Below are positions 1 to 5,693 of a stretch of 7,180 nt of DNA, in pieces. Positions within the stretch are counted from its first letter, which is position 1, and each line of letters starts with the position of its first letter. The DNA comes from Candidatus Methanoplasma sp. (lineage in GTDB: Archaea; Thermoplasmatota; Thermoplasmata; Methanomassiliicoccales; Methanomethylophilaceae): positions 1 through 7,180 of the forward strand of contig JAITCQ010000066.1 in the NCBI GenBank assembly GCA_031283015.1. The letters run 5' to 3'. The translations under genes and the position numbers were made by a program. The notes under the pieces were generated by a model, which did no database searches, was not told the DNA's origin, and worked only from the letters and a program-made list of their open reading frames with translations.

Positions 1-53
1 AGTTTCGACGGCGGGATCCTTACGATCCTCTCAGCCTCTGTCAGCATATACAT
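1..53 (-). CDS. rpo7: DNA-directed RNA polymerase subunit Rpo7 (RpoE'), 5' end only
   Basis: Only the first 17 codons lie in the window; the gene continues past the left edge. The minus-strand ATG at 53-51 reads MYMLTEAERIVRIPPSK, which follows the conserved amino terminus of archaeal Rpo7 (M-Y-x-L, then I-V-R-I-P-P). Rpo7 pairs with Rpo4 to form the RNA polymerase stalk that binds emerging RNA and helps open the promoter. The start is supported by a Shine-Dalgarno sequence AAGAGGA at 66-60 with a 6-base spacer, and by a TATA box at 98-90. It follows the pyrophosphatase gene in the same direction but is separated from it by a terminator and its own promoter. The identity rests on a short peptide, so it is good but not certain. 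Confidence 0.75.
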   Translation of the reverse strand, partial: MYMLTEAERIVRIPPSK

Positions 54-98
54 AGCGGGTCCTCTTGGATGCAGGGATTAAAGCAATCGTATATAAAT
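54..98 (-). promoter_or_regulatory. Promoter and Shine-Dalgarno of rpo7
   Basis: On the minus strand an ATTTATATA element lies at 98-90, close to the archaeal TATA consensus. Transcription would start about 25 bases downstream, near 66-70, giving a leader of roughly 15 bases that is almost entirely the ribosome-binding site AAGAGGA (66-60). The rest of the 54-239 intergenic stretch holds only this promoter and the upstream terminator; I see no gene in it. Confidence 0.65.
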
Positions 99-196
99 CC
101 ATTCTTACGCCCGCGTATAAGTAATACTTTTTAAAGGACCGCCAATGTATCCAAAGCATATCTGAAAAAAGATCTCGATGTTGCTTGGAATATATG

Positions 197-224
197 AAAA
201 ATTTGAATGCGGGCTTGCGCCCGC
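197..224 (-). terminator. Hairpin plus U-tract terminator of hppA
   Basis: Sixteen bases after the pyrophosphatase stop codon, the minus strand has GCGGGC-GCAA-GCCCGC (224-209), a perfect 6-bp GC stem closed by a GNRA-type GCAA tetraloop. It is followed by ATTCAAATTTTT, ending in a run of T. Archaeal termination depends mostly on the U-tract, so the stem may add stability or mark the 3' end. It separates hppA from rpo7. Confidence 0.65.
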
Positions 225-239
225 TTGTTCTTAATTTGT

Positions 240-2447
240 TTAAACGACCACAAAGAGCACTGCCGTGACCAGGCAGATCGTGGACAGCAGCTTCACGAGC
301 ACGTGGATCGACGGCCCCGCGGTGTCCTTGAACGGATCCCCGACGGTGTCTCCGACGACCGCCGCCGCATGCGCGGGCGACCTCTTTCCGCCGTGGTTGC
401 CGCTCTCGATGTACTTCTTTGCATTGTCCCAGGCCCCTCCTCCGTTGTTTAGGAAGTTCGCCATGAAGATGCCGATACCGGTGCCGACCATTATGAGCGC
501 TCCGACCGCCATGAAGGCAATTTCGGGGAACACTATGCGGTAGATGATACCGAACACCACCGGCACAAGTATCGGGAGCAGGGCGGGGACCACCATCGCT
601 TTGAGCGCGCCGCGCGTCGCTATGTCGACGCACTTGGCGTAGTCCGGATCGGAGGTTCCTTCCATTATTCCCTTGTCCTCGCGGAACTGCCTGCGGACCT
701 CTTCTATCATCTCGCCGGCCGCCGTTCCGACGGCGCGGATCGCGAGGGAGGCAAAGAACGCCACAAGCACTATGCCTACCAGGCCGCCGACGAATATCAG
801 CGGGTCTCCGAGGTTAACGTTGAAAACGTCCGCCAGAGGAACGTGGATGCCTGTGTGCTCCGATTTTATCTCGGCGACGATCTCGAAGAACGCCGCGAAC
901 AGTAGGAACGCCGCGAGAGCGGCGGACGCCATTGCGTATCCTTTCGTCAGGGCCTTGGTGGTGTTGCCTGCCGAATCGAGCTTATCGGTCCTCTTCCTTA
1001 CCTCTTCCGGCTGGTCCGACATCTCGACGATGCCGCCGGCGTTGTCCGTAATGGGGCCAAAGGTATCCTCAGCAAGTATGAACGCGGAGGAGGCGAGCAT
1101 CGCTATGGTGCCCACCGCCGTCCCGTACAGACCGTATGTGGATACGCCATCTTTGAGGAGATCCCATCCGTTGGGGTCCGCGGCATTGCCGAGGACGTAC
1201 GTGGCGATAATCGCTATCACGATGCAGATCATGGGGAGCACTGTGGACTCCATTCCGATCGAGATCCCGTAGATCACGTTGGTGGCGGGTCCGGTCTCCG
1301 ATGCCTGCGCTATGCTCTTCACGGGCTTGTGGTCTCCAGTGTAGTATTGCGTGAGGTACACTATGGCAAGTCCGAGGGCGATTCCCACGATACCGCATCC
1401 GAAGAAGAAGTACCATCCGTCGGGTATCTCTTCATGGAGCAGCAGGTACGTACTGATCGCAAGGAACACAAGAACGAGCGCTATTGTCAGATAGTATCCG
1501 ACGTTGAGCGCTTTGCAGACGTCCGCGTCGTCGTCCTTTATGCGGACCACGCTGATCCCGATAAGGGACGCTATGAGCCCGAAGGCCATGAGCACAAGCG
1601 GCAGGAATATCCAGTTGTCAGAAAGAAGGGTGGGGGCGGTCGCGACCACCGCGGTACCGATGACCATCGAACCGATGATCTCCGCCGCGGTCGACTCGAA
1701 TATGTCCGCGCCGCGGCCGGCGCAGTCGCCCACGTTGTCTCCGACGAGATCGGCTATGACCGCCGGGTTCCTGGGGTCGTCCTCGGGTATCCCCGCTTCG
1801 ACCTTTCCGACAAGATCGGCGCCGACATCGGCGGCCTTGGTATAGATACCGCCGCCGAGCTGGGCGAACAGCGCGGCGAAGGATGCTCCGAACGCATATC
1901 CTACGACCGCGTGAAGCGTGGGCGTCATGCCGTCCCCGCCGATGAACGCGTTATATACCACAACAACGGCGAACAGCCCGCCGAGGGAGAGCAGCGACAC
2001 CGCGATACCGGATATCGCGCCTCCGCGGAACGAGCAGACGAAGGCGTCGTTGAAAGACTTCTTCGCGGCGCTGGCCGTCCTGATGTTGGCGTTGACCGAG
2101 ACCCTCATTCCGATGTATCCGGAAAGAATGGAGAACCCTGCTCCGATAAGGAAGGCCGCGGCCACCTTGTAGTTCAGATATTTGGCTATGTCTCCGCCTT
2201 CTGTGGCGAAGCCGACGACCGCTATAACGACCGCCAGGATTATGCTTATCATCCCTATCGTCTTGTATTGACGCCTCAGGTATGCCATGGCGCCAGTCTC
2301 GATCGCGTCGGATATCTTCTGCATCTCGGGAGTTCCTTTGTCCCTTGACCAGATGTTCCTGAAGAAATACAGGGCGAATATCAGCGCAACGACCGCTGCG
2401 ACGGGGATCATGAAAAGCATATTGTTAAAATCCAGTATGTCTATCAT
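240..2447 (-). CDS. hppA: Membrane-bound proton-translocating pyrophosphatase (K+-independent type)
   Basis: A 735-residue polytopic membrane protein, normal length for this family (about 16 membrane helices), that hydrolyses pyrophosphate in the cytoplasm and pumps H+ outward. The pyrophosphate/Mg site is intact: DVGADLVGKVE (207-217), the Asp-rich stretch with D223, D224, D233 and GDNVGD (223-248), ITDNAGG (466-472), the NNGGGAWDNAKKYIE motif (667-681) and GDTVGDPFKDTAGPS (699-713). The subclass marker is GNTTKALT (494-501): Lys498 and Thr501 occupy the positions that are Ala and Gly/Ala in K+-dependent enzymes, so this should be a K+-independent H+-PPase. The GRGADIFEST segment (244-253) resembles, from memory, archaeal K+-independent members such as that of Pyrobaculum. 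The ATG at 2447 is preceded by a weak GGGG ribosome site and a TATA box. It would recover energy from pyrophosphate made in biosynthesis, useful to an energy-limited methanogen. Confidence 0.97.
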   Translation of the reverse strand: MIDILDFNNMLFMIPVAAVVALIFALYFFRNIWSRDKGTPEMQKISDAIETGAMAYLRRQYKTIGMISIILAVVIAVVGFATEGGDIAKYLNYKVAAAFLIGAGFSILSGYIGMRVSVNANIRTASAAKKSFNDAFVCSFRGGAISGIAVSLLSLGGLFAVVVVYNAFIGGDGMTPTLHAVVGYAFGASFAALFAQLGGGIYTKAADVGADLVGKVEAGIPEDDPRNPAVIADLVGDNVGDCAGRGADIFESTAAEIIGSMVIGTAVVATAPTLLSDNWIFLPLVLMAFGLIASLIGISVVRIKDDDADVCKALNVGYYLTIALVLVFLAISTYLLLHEEIPDGWYFFFGCGIVGIALGLAIVYLTQYYTGDHKPVKSIAQASETGPATNVIYGISIGMESTVLPMICIVIAIIATYVLGNAADPNGWDLLKDGVSTYGLYGTAVGTIAMLASSAFILAEDTFGPITDNAGGIVEMSDQPEEVRKRTDKLDSAGNTTKALTKGYAMASAALAAFLLFAAFFEIVAEIKSEHTGIHVPLADVFNVNLGDPLIFVGGLVGIVLVAFFASLAIRAVGTAAGEMIEEVRRQFREDKGIMEGTSDPDYAKCVDIATRGALKAMVVPALLPILVPVVFGIIYRIVFPEIAFMAVGALIMVGTGIGIFMANFLNNGGGAWDNAKKYIESGNHGGKRSPAHAAAVVGDTVGDPFKDTAGPSIHVLVKLLSTICLVTAVLFVVV

Positions 2448-2496
2448 TTTGGTTTAACCCCTATATCAACTCCATACCCACTCTTCCTATATAATT
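2448..2496 (-). promoter_or_regulatory. Promoter and leader of hppA
   Basis: The minus strand carries AATTATATA at 2496-2488, a good archaeal TATA element. A start about 25 bases downstream (near 2464) leaves a leader of about 17 bases holding AGGGG at 2462-2458, a weak ribosome-binding match 10 bases before the ATG. It lies in the 72-base gap between the MetV-like gene and hppA, so hppA can be transcribed independently, although readthrough from the upstream gene is possible. Confidence 0.55.
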
Positions 2497-2519
2497 GTTA
2501 AAGGTTACTGGGCTGTCAT

Positions 2520-2981
2520 TTAAACGTATGGGTCGCACCAAAGTCCCTTTTCCTCGGCGGTTTCGATAAGCCCCTTGACAACGAGTACACCGTCCTTCTC
2601 CTCGCAGACAAAGATCCTTCTGTTCTCGCCCACGAACCCGACGCCGACCGTCGCGATAGGATTCAGGACCTCTTTGCCGAAGGCCCTCTCCGCGCACAGC
2701 GCCCCTATGTTGCAGGTCAGCGAGAGGATCACGTCGGCGCCGCCTATGATCTCTTCGTCATACTTCTCCCGGACCTTTTTCTCCAGACAGGAAGCGGCGG
2801 TGTGCAGTACCCCCAGGACTTCTATGCCGTCCTTCCTGAGGGCGGACGCAAGTCTCTCCGCGGATTCCGACCCACCGATGTCAAAACACAGTCTGGCACA
2901 TGTGTTACAAGTCCATATCGCGACCTTCTTTCCCCTAAGGCCGTCCCTGAGTTCCGAATAGGGTCTGTCCCGCGCTACCAT
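2520..2981 (-). CDS. Stand-alone MetV-like (methylene-THF reductase C-terminal domain-like) Cys-rich protein
   Basis: A soluble protein of 153 residues from the ATG at 2981 (155 from a GTG at 2987; a TTG at 2984 is also in frame). Numbering from the GTG, the start MVARDRPYSEL leads into a Rossmann-like strand and C27-N-T-C30-ARL-C34, followed by IGG, then C67, LSLTC92 and C98. This order matches the amino-terminal part of the MTHFR_C/MetV domain, which in acetogens is the zinc/iron-sulfur partner of MetF. The carboxy-terminal cysteine cluster of full MetV proteins (CxxC, GxCPxxxC, then NGPCGG) is absent; the protein stops after GLWCDPYV. No MetF gene lies next to it. The family resemblance is fairly clear, but the function is unknown; corrinoid or folate C1 chemistry, or cofactor handling, is plausible. 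The ATG fits the usual family start (M-x-V-A-x-R); there is no clear Shine-Dalgarno. Confidence 0.75.
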   Translation of the reverse strand: MVARDRPYSELRDGLRGKKVAIWTCNTCARLCFDIGGSESAERLASALRKDGIEVLGVLHTAASCLEKKVREKYDEEIIGGADVILSLTCNIGALCAERAFGKEVLNPIATVGVGFVGENRRIFVCEEKDGVLVVKGLIETAEEKGLWCDPYV

Positions 2982-2987
2982 CAACAC

Positions 2988-3018
2988 GCCTATGAAATCA
3001 GTTCATGCGTATAATATT
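2988..3018 (-). promoter_or_regulatory. Promoter of the MetV-like gene
   Basis: The minus strand has AATATTATA at 3018-3010. Its centre is about 27 bases upstream of the GTG at 2987 and about 33 upstream of the ATG at 2981. No purine-rich ribosome site is present, so the messenger is probably leaderless or has a leader of only a few bases. Confidence 0.45.
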
Positions 3019-3025
3019 GCTGTTA

Positions 3026-3180
3026 TCATGTGCCGAGCGGCCCCTTACGGGCCGGCCTCTTCACACGGTTCTCCTGTCACAGCACTTGGTCTTTGACCCT
3101 ATGCGTTGATGTTACGCTCGCAGAGAGGTTCGCTATTTCTACACAAAGCACTCACCGAGGCATTGAACGGACAAAGTTTA
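3026..3180 (-). mobile_element. Possible decayed IS200/IS605-type TnpB 3' end with terminal hairpin
   Basis: One minus-strand frame reads VLCVEIANLSASVTSTHR then VKDQVL*QENRVKRPARKG and ends PLGT at a TGA at 3028-3026. The stop-QEN element is what a K-Q-E motif, common near TnpB carboxy termini, would look like after a Lys codon became TGA (3079-3077). A second in-frame TGA is at 3154-3152. The tail overlaps a GC-rich imperfect palindrome (3034-3057, core GGCCC/GGGCC at 3039-3053), as at the right end of IS605-type elements, where a hairpin is the cleavage signal. No transposase body, left end or HUH gene is visible. This is pattern recognition from a short piece; ordinary intergenic DNA is a real alternative. 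Confidence 0.25.
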
Positions 3181-3209
3181 TCGGGTCTTTATCGGGTCTT
3201 TATCGGGTC
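3177..3209. repeat. Three perfect tandem copies of an 11-bp unit
   Basis: The unit TTTATCGGGTC occurs at 3177-3187, 3188-3198 and 3199-3209 without a mismatch, followed by an AT-rich TTATTATTTTT. It sits 33 bases past the stop codon of the AlbA_2 gene, in the spacer before the MetV-like gene. Eleven bases is close to one helical turn, which would place three binding sites on the same DNA face, but replication slippage is the simpler explanation. Confidence 0.9.
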
Positions 3210-3241
3210 TTATTATTTTTCATTGGTGTAGGCAACAGGCA

Positions 3242-4573
3242 TTATTTTGCTATTTTAACCCATCTCCCGTCTTTGTTACTGCCTATTCTCTTTATCAACT
3301 CTTTCTCGGTCAAACTTGCAATCGCTCTTTTGACGACAGAATCAGACATTCCAATTAACTCAGCTATCTCTCTTCTAGTAGTGGCGTTTCCCTCTGTTAT
3401 TATATTGTACACTCTGAGTTCAATCACTTTCAGGCCATCCGCCGCATCTGCCTTTTCGGGGATCTTCTCGGTGGGCGCCTTCGGCGGAAGCCTAAATGTG
3501 ATCTCCACTCTGCCCCGTTCCAAAACATACTCGGGCTGAGGAAGGCCCATCGCTTCGCACTCTCTCCGGATCAATTCAACCCCTGCGCCCCAGCCTTCGA
3601 TGAGCCCTGCGTCGTAGAATGCTTCGGCGATGTTCGGGTTCGCCGGTTTAGAGTCGTGCTTTTTGAACAGATCGCCCTCTGTCCAACCGGCCGGAAGCAT
3701 TCCTGGGTTGGATATGCTGACATGGTCTGGATAAACGCGTATGTATGTCTCCGTTACGCTAGAAAAATCCCTGTGGGAAATGGCATTTATCACAGCCTCC
3801 CTAAGAGCTCTTACGGGATAGGGATATCTGGTGACCCTCCTTGCCAGCTCGACGTCGTCGGTCCCCAATATGTATTTGTTGAGCAACACGTTCATCACGC
3901 GGTCGGGCTGCAAGATCACCGGGCAATCTATCTTATCGTGCCTGAGCAGGCGGTCGTTTTCGCTGAAGGCTCCTATCTTGACCGCTGCGGCGTAGCATAC
4001 CATTGCCGGATATTCCATGAACAGGATCGCGGCCGAGTTGCGCAGACCCTCGTCGTCCATCAGCTTGTAGCGTCTCAGCAAGGATTCGTTGCTGCTTTCT
4101 TTTGCCAACGGGCTCATTCTGCCCAATATCGTTCCCATCTTCACAAATGTGTCTATAGCATCCTGCGACAGCTCTTCCATCTTGATCTTGTTGGCTGGGA
4201 GGTCTGTCCAGGACATATCTTTCAAAATGAACCGCCTCAGTTGGGTCCCTTCCAACTCAACGGTCGTACTTCCCGAACGCACATAGAATATGCCTCTCAG
4301 GCTTTTGGGATCGTCCTGCGGTTTTACCGTGATCTCTATGATCGTCTTTCCGTTCTCCGTCACATCACGGACATCGGCGGAGAAACCGAGGGTGTTTCGG
4401 ATGGTGTTGGGGATCTCGGTCAGCAGCTTCTTCGGATTCTGAACTCCGACGGCCTCGCCGTTGTCCTTTATTCCAACGATCATCTTCCCTCCGCCGCTGT
4501 TTGCGAAGGCGGCGATCGTTCTCAGATTGTCATTGTCCCATTTGACCTTCCATTCAGTGACCTGATTTTCCAT
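3242..4573 (-). CDS. Schlafen/AlbA_2-domain ATP-binding protein with C-terminal winged helix
   Basis: 443 residues in the usual three-part layout of these putative regulators. The AlbA_2 (Schlafen-like) domain spans roughly residues 5-115, with E7-W8-K9 and FANSGGGKMIVGI (23-35). A GHKL-like HATPase_c_4 domain follows, with the N-box REAVINAISHRDF (258-270, E259 and N263), SNPGMLP (288-294), and EGWGAGVELIRREC (326-339). A carboxy-terminal winged helix-turn-helix lies at about 383-441 (TTRREIAELIGMSDSVVKRAIASL). Proteins of this type are annotated as transcriptional regulators; a few relatives act in phage defence, but nothing here shows that role. The ATG at 4573 is the first start codon after an in-frame stop. 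A GGAGG lies 24 bases upstream, too far to serve it. The last ~200 bases look more AT-rich than the flanking genes, and the possible IS remnant is downstream, so acquisition by transfer is possible. Confidence 0.88.
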   Translation of the reverse strand: MENQVTEWKVKWDNDNLRTIAAFANSGGGKMIVGIKDNGEAVGVQNPKKLLTEIPNTIRNTLGFSADVRDVTENGKTIIEITVKPQDDPKSLRGIFYVRSGSTTVELEGTQLRRFILKDMSWTDLPANKIKMEELSQDAIDTFVKMGTILGRMSPLAKESSNESLLRRYKLMDDEGLRNSAAILFMEYPAMVCYAAAVKIGAFSENDRLLRHDKIDCPVILQPDRVMNVLLNKYILGTDDVELARRVTRYPYPVRALREAVINAISHRDFSSVTETYIRVYPDHVSISNPGMLPAGWTEGDLFKKHDSKPANPNIAEAFYDAGLIEGWGAGVELIRRECEAMGLPQPEYVLERGRVEITFRLPPKAPTEKIPEKADAADGLKVIELRVYNIITEGNATTRREIAELIGMSDSVVKRAIASLTEKELIKRIGSNKDGRWVKIAK

Positions 4574-4616
4574 AGATGCATCCCGTCTTCTGCGTATATC
4601 CTCCGGGTTAATTATG
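4574..4616 (-). promoter_or_regulatory. Candidate promoter region of the AlbA_2 gene
   Basis: Two AT-rich elements could act as TATA boxes on the minus strand. ATAATTAA near 4615-4608 would give a leader of about 13 bases with a weak GGGAT. GATATAC near 4600-4594, preceded by the G-rich CCGGAG, is centred about 24 bases before the ATG and would make a leaderless messenger. The sequence does not decide between them. Confidence 0.35.
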
Positions 4617-4624
4617 TTTATTAT

Positions 4625-4686
4625 CCCTCATGAAGAGGGCGCATCGGGACGTCTGCAGTCCCTGCGGGACCGCGACCGGTTTCCCG
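4625..4686. repeat. Cluster of nested short inverted repeats between divergent genes
   Basis: CCCTC(ATGAA)GAGGG lies at 4625-4639. Then GGGAC (4646-4650), GTCCC (4658-4662), GGGAC (4666-4670) and TCCCG (4682-4686) follow, so each arm can pair with its neighbour. The first pair forms the 17-base element GGGACGTCTGCAGTCCC, which contains the overlapping palindromes GACGTC and CTGCAG. The cluster lies upstream of the dhs TATA box and upstream of the AlbA_2 promoter, so double-stranded DNA operators are more likely than RNA structures. Confidence 0.5.
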
Positions 4687-4699
4687 AAATACCGACAGA

Positions 4700-4746
4700 T
4701 TTTAAATGGAGCAAGGCTTGGACATAACATAGGAAAGGTTGCTGAA
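4700..4746 (+). promoter_or_regulatory. Promoter and Shine-Dalgarno of the dhs operon
   Basis: TTTTAAAT at 4700-4707 is a reasonable archaeal TATA box; transcription should start near 4728-4732. The short leader contains AGGAAAGGTT (4731-4740), a purine-rich ribosome site 6 bases before the ATG at 4747. This placement rules out the earlier in-frame ATG at 4630, which lies upstream of the promoter. Confidence 0.6.
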
Positions 4747-5688
4747 ATGAAGGAACTGGATCTGATCCCTGTTAAAGACATCAAAATAACAAAGAACATG
4801 TCCGCTGACCGATTGCTGAGAGAGATGAGCGGGTCCGGAGGATTCACCGCCCAGAAACTGGCCGACGCGGCCGATATCCTGGAGGCCATGGTCAAGGACA
4901 AGGATTGTCTGAAGATATTGTCGTTCCCCGCTTGTATAATGGCGACCGGAACGAGGGGAGTGATCGTCGACATGGTCAAGAATGGTCTTGTCGATCTTAT
5001 TATCACCACCTGCGGGACCTTAGATCACGATTTGTCCAGAAGCTACGCCGAATACTACAAGGGCGACTTCATGATGGACGACGAGATGCTTAGGGACAAG
5101 TACGAGATCAGCAGGCTCGGAAATGTTCTGGTGCCGGACGAATGCTACGGGGCGGTGCTCGAAGAGAACCTCCTGCCGATGTTCGACGAGATATTCGCGG
5201 AGACGCAGTCGTTAACGACGCGGGAGATAATAGACGCGGTGGGATCAAGGCTGAACGACGAGGACAGCCTCCTGTACCAATGCCATAAGAAGAAAGTTCC
5301 GATCGTGGTCCCGGGAATAACGGACGGGTCGTTCGGATGCCAGCTTTGGATGTATTATCAGACACACAGGAAACTGCGCATAGACCTTTTCGGCGACGAG
5401 CAGATGCTGAGCGAGATGACCAACAACGCGAAGACCGCCGGGGCGGTCATCATCGGCGGCGGGATATCCAAACACCACGTGATCTGGTGGAGCCAGTTCA
5501 GAGGGGGGCTCGATTACTGCATATACCTTACGACGGCCGAGGAATACGACGGATCGCTGTCGGGCGCGCGCATAAGGGAGGCGGTGTCCTGGGGTAAGGT
5601 GAAGGCGGACGCCAAGAAGATGACGGTGGAAGGCGACGCCACCATCACCCTCCCGATGATATATGCGGGAGTGATCAGCAGGATCTGA
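4747..5688 (+). CDS. dys: Deoxyhypusine synthase
   Basis: 313 residues, typical for archaeal deoxyhypusine synthase, which transfers the butylamine part of spermidine, with NAD, onto a specific lysine of translation factor aIF5A in the cytoplasm. Visible signatures are TTCGTLDHDL (87-96) in the NAD region, VPGITDGSFGCQL (188-200), GGGISKHHVIWWSQF (237-251) containing His244 (human His288), and the TTAEEYDGSLSGA segment (262-274) with Asp268 (human Asp313). EAVSWGK (278-284) carries the catalytic enamine lysine Lys284 (human Lys329) and the spermidine-site Glu278 and Trp282. All core catalytic residues are present, so it should be an active enzyme rather than a paralogue that lost function. 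The start at 4747 gives normal family length and follows a ribosome site; the longer reading from 4630 adds 39 unrelated residues. The next gene starts 5 bases after the stop. Confidence 0.95.
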   Translation: MKELDLIPVKDIKITKNMSADRLLREMSGSGGFTAQKLADAADILEAMVKDKDCLKILSFPACIMATGTRGVIVDMVKNGLVDLIITTCGTLDHDLSRSYAEYYKGDFMMDDEMLRDKYEISRLGNVLVPDECYGAVLEENLLPMFDEIFAETQSLTTREIIDAVGSRLNDEDSLLYQCHKKKVPIVVPGITDGSFGCQLWMYYQTHRKLRIDLFGDEQMLSEMTNNAKTAGAVIIGGGISKHHVIWWSQFRGGLDYCIYLTTAEEYDGSLSGARIREAVSWGKVKADAKKMTVEGDATITLPMIYAGVISRI

Positions 5689-5693
5689 TTCCG

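Noticed and set aside
1..81. C-terminal end of a plus-strand gene entering from the left (open frame to TAA at 79-81)
   Set aside because: The minus-strand reading gives the Rpo7 amino terminus with ribosome site and TATA box in correct register, which explains the same bases better.
1329..2348. Long plus-strand reading frame opposite hppA (339 codons)
   Set aside because: It lies entirely antisense to the well-supported pyrophosphatase, has a charged, low-complexity translation with no motif, and reflects the GC-rich codon pattern.
3030..3180. tRNA or other structured RNA gene in the spacer
   Set aside because: A GTTC sequence and a hairpin suggested it, but I could not form a cloverleaf or acceptor stem on either strand.
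3177..3209. CRISPR array
   Set aside because: The 11-bp units are directly adjacent with no spacers and are too short; no cas gene is present.
3030..3539. Plus-strand frame of 169 codons
   Set aside because: It runs through the tandem repeats and antisense to the end of the AlbA_2 gene, with no recognisable domain.
4630..4746. Upstream in-frame ATG extending deoxyhypusine synthase by 39 residues
   Set aside because: The extension covers the hairpin cluster and the TATA box, has no family similarity, and the ATG at 4747 has a ribosome site and gives normal length.
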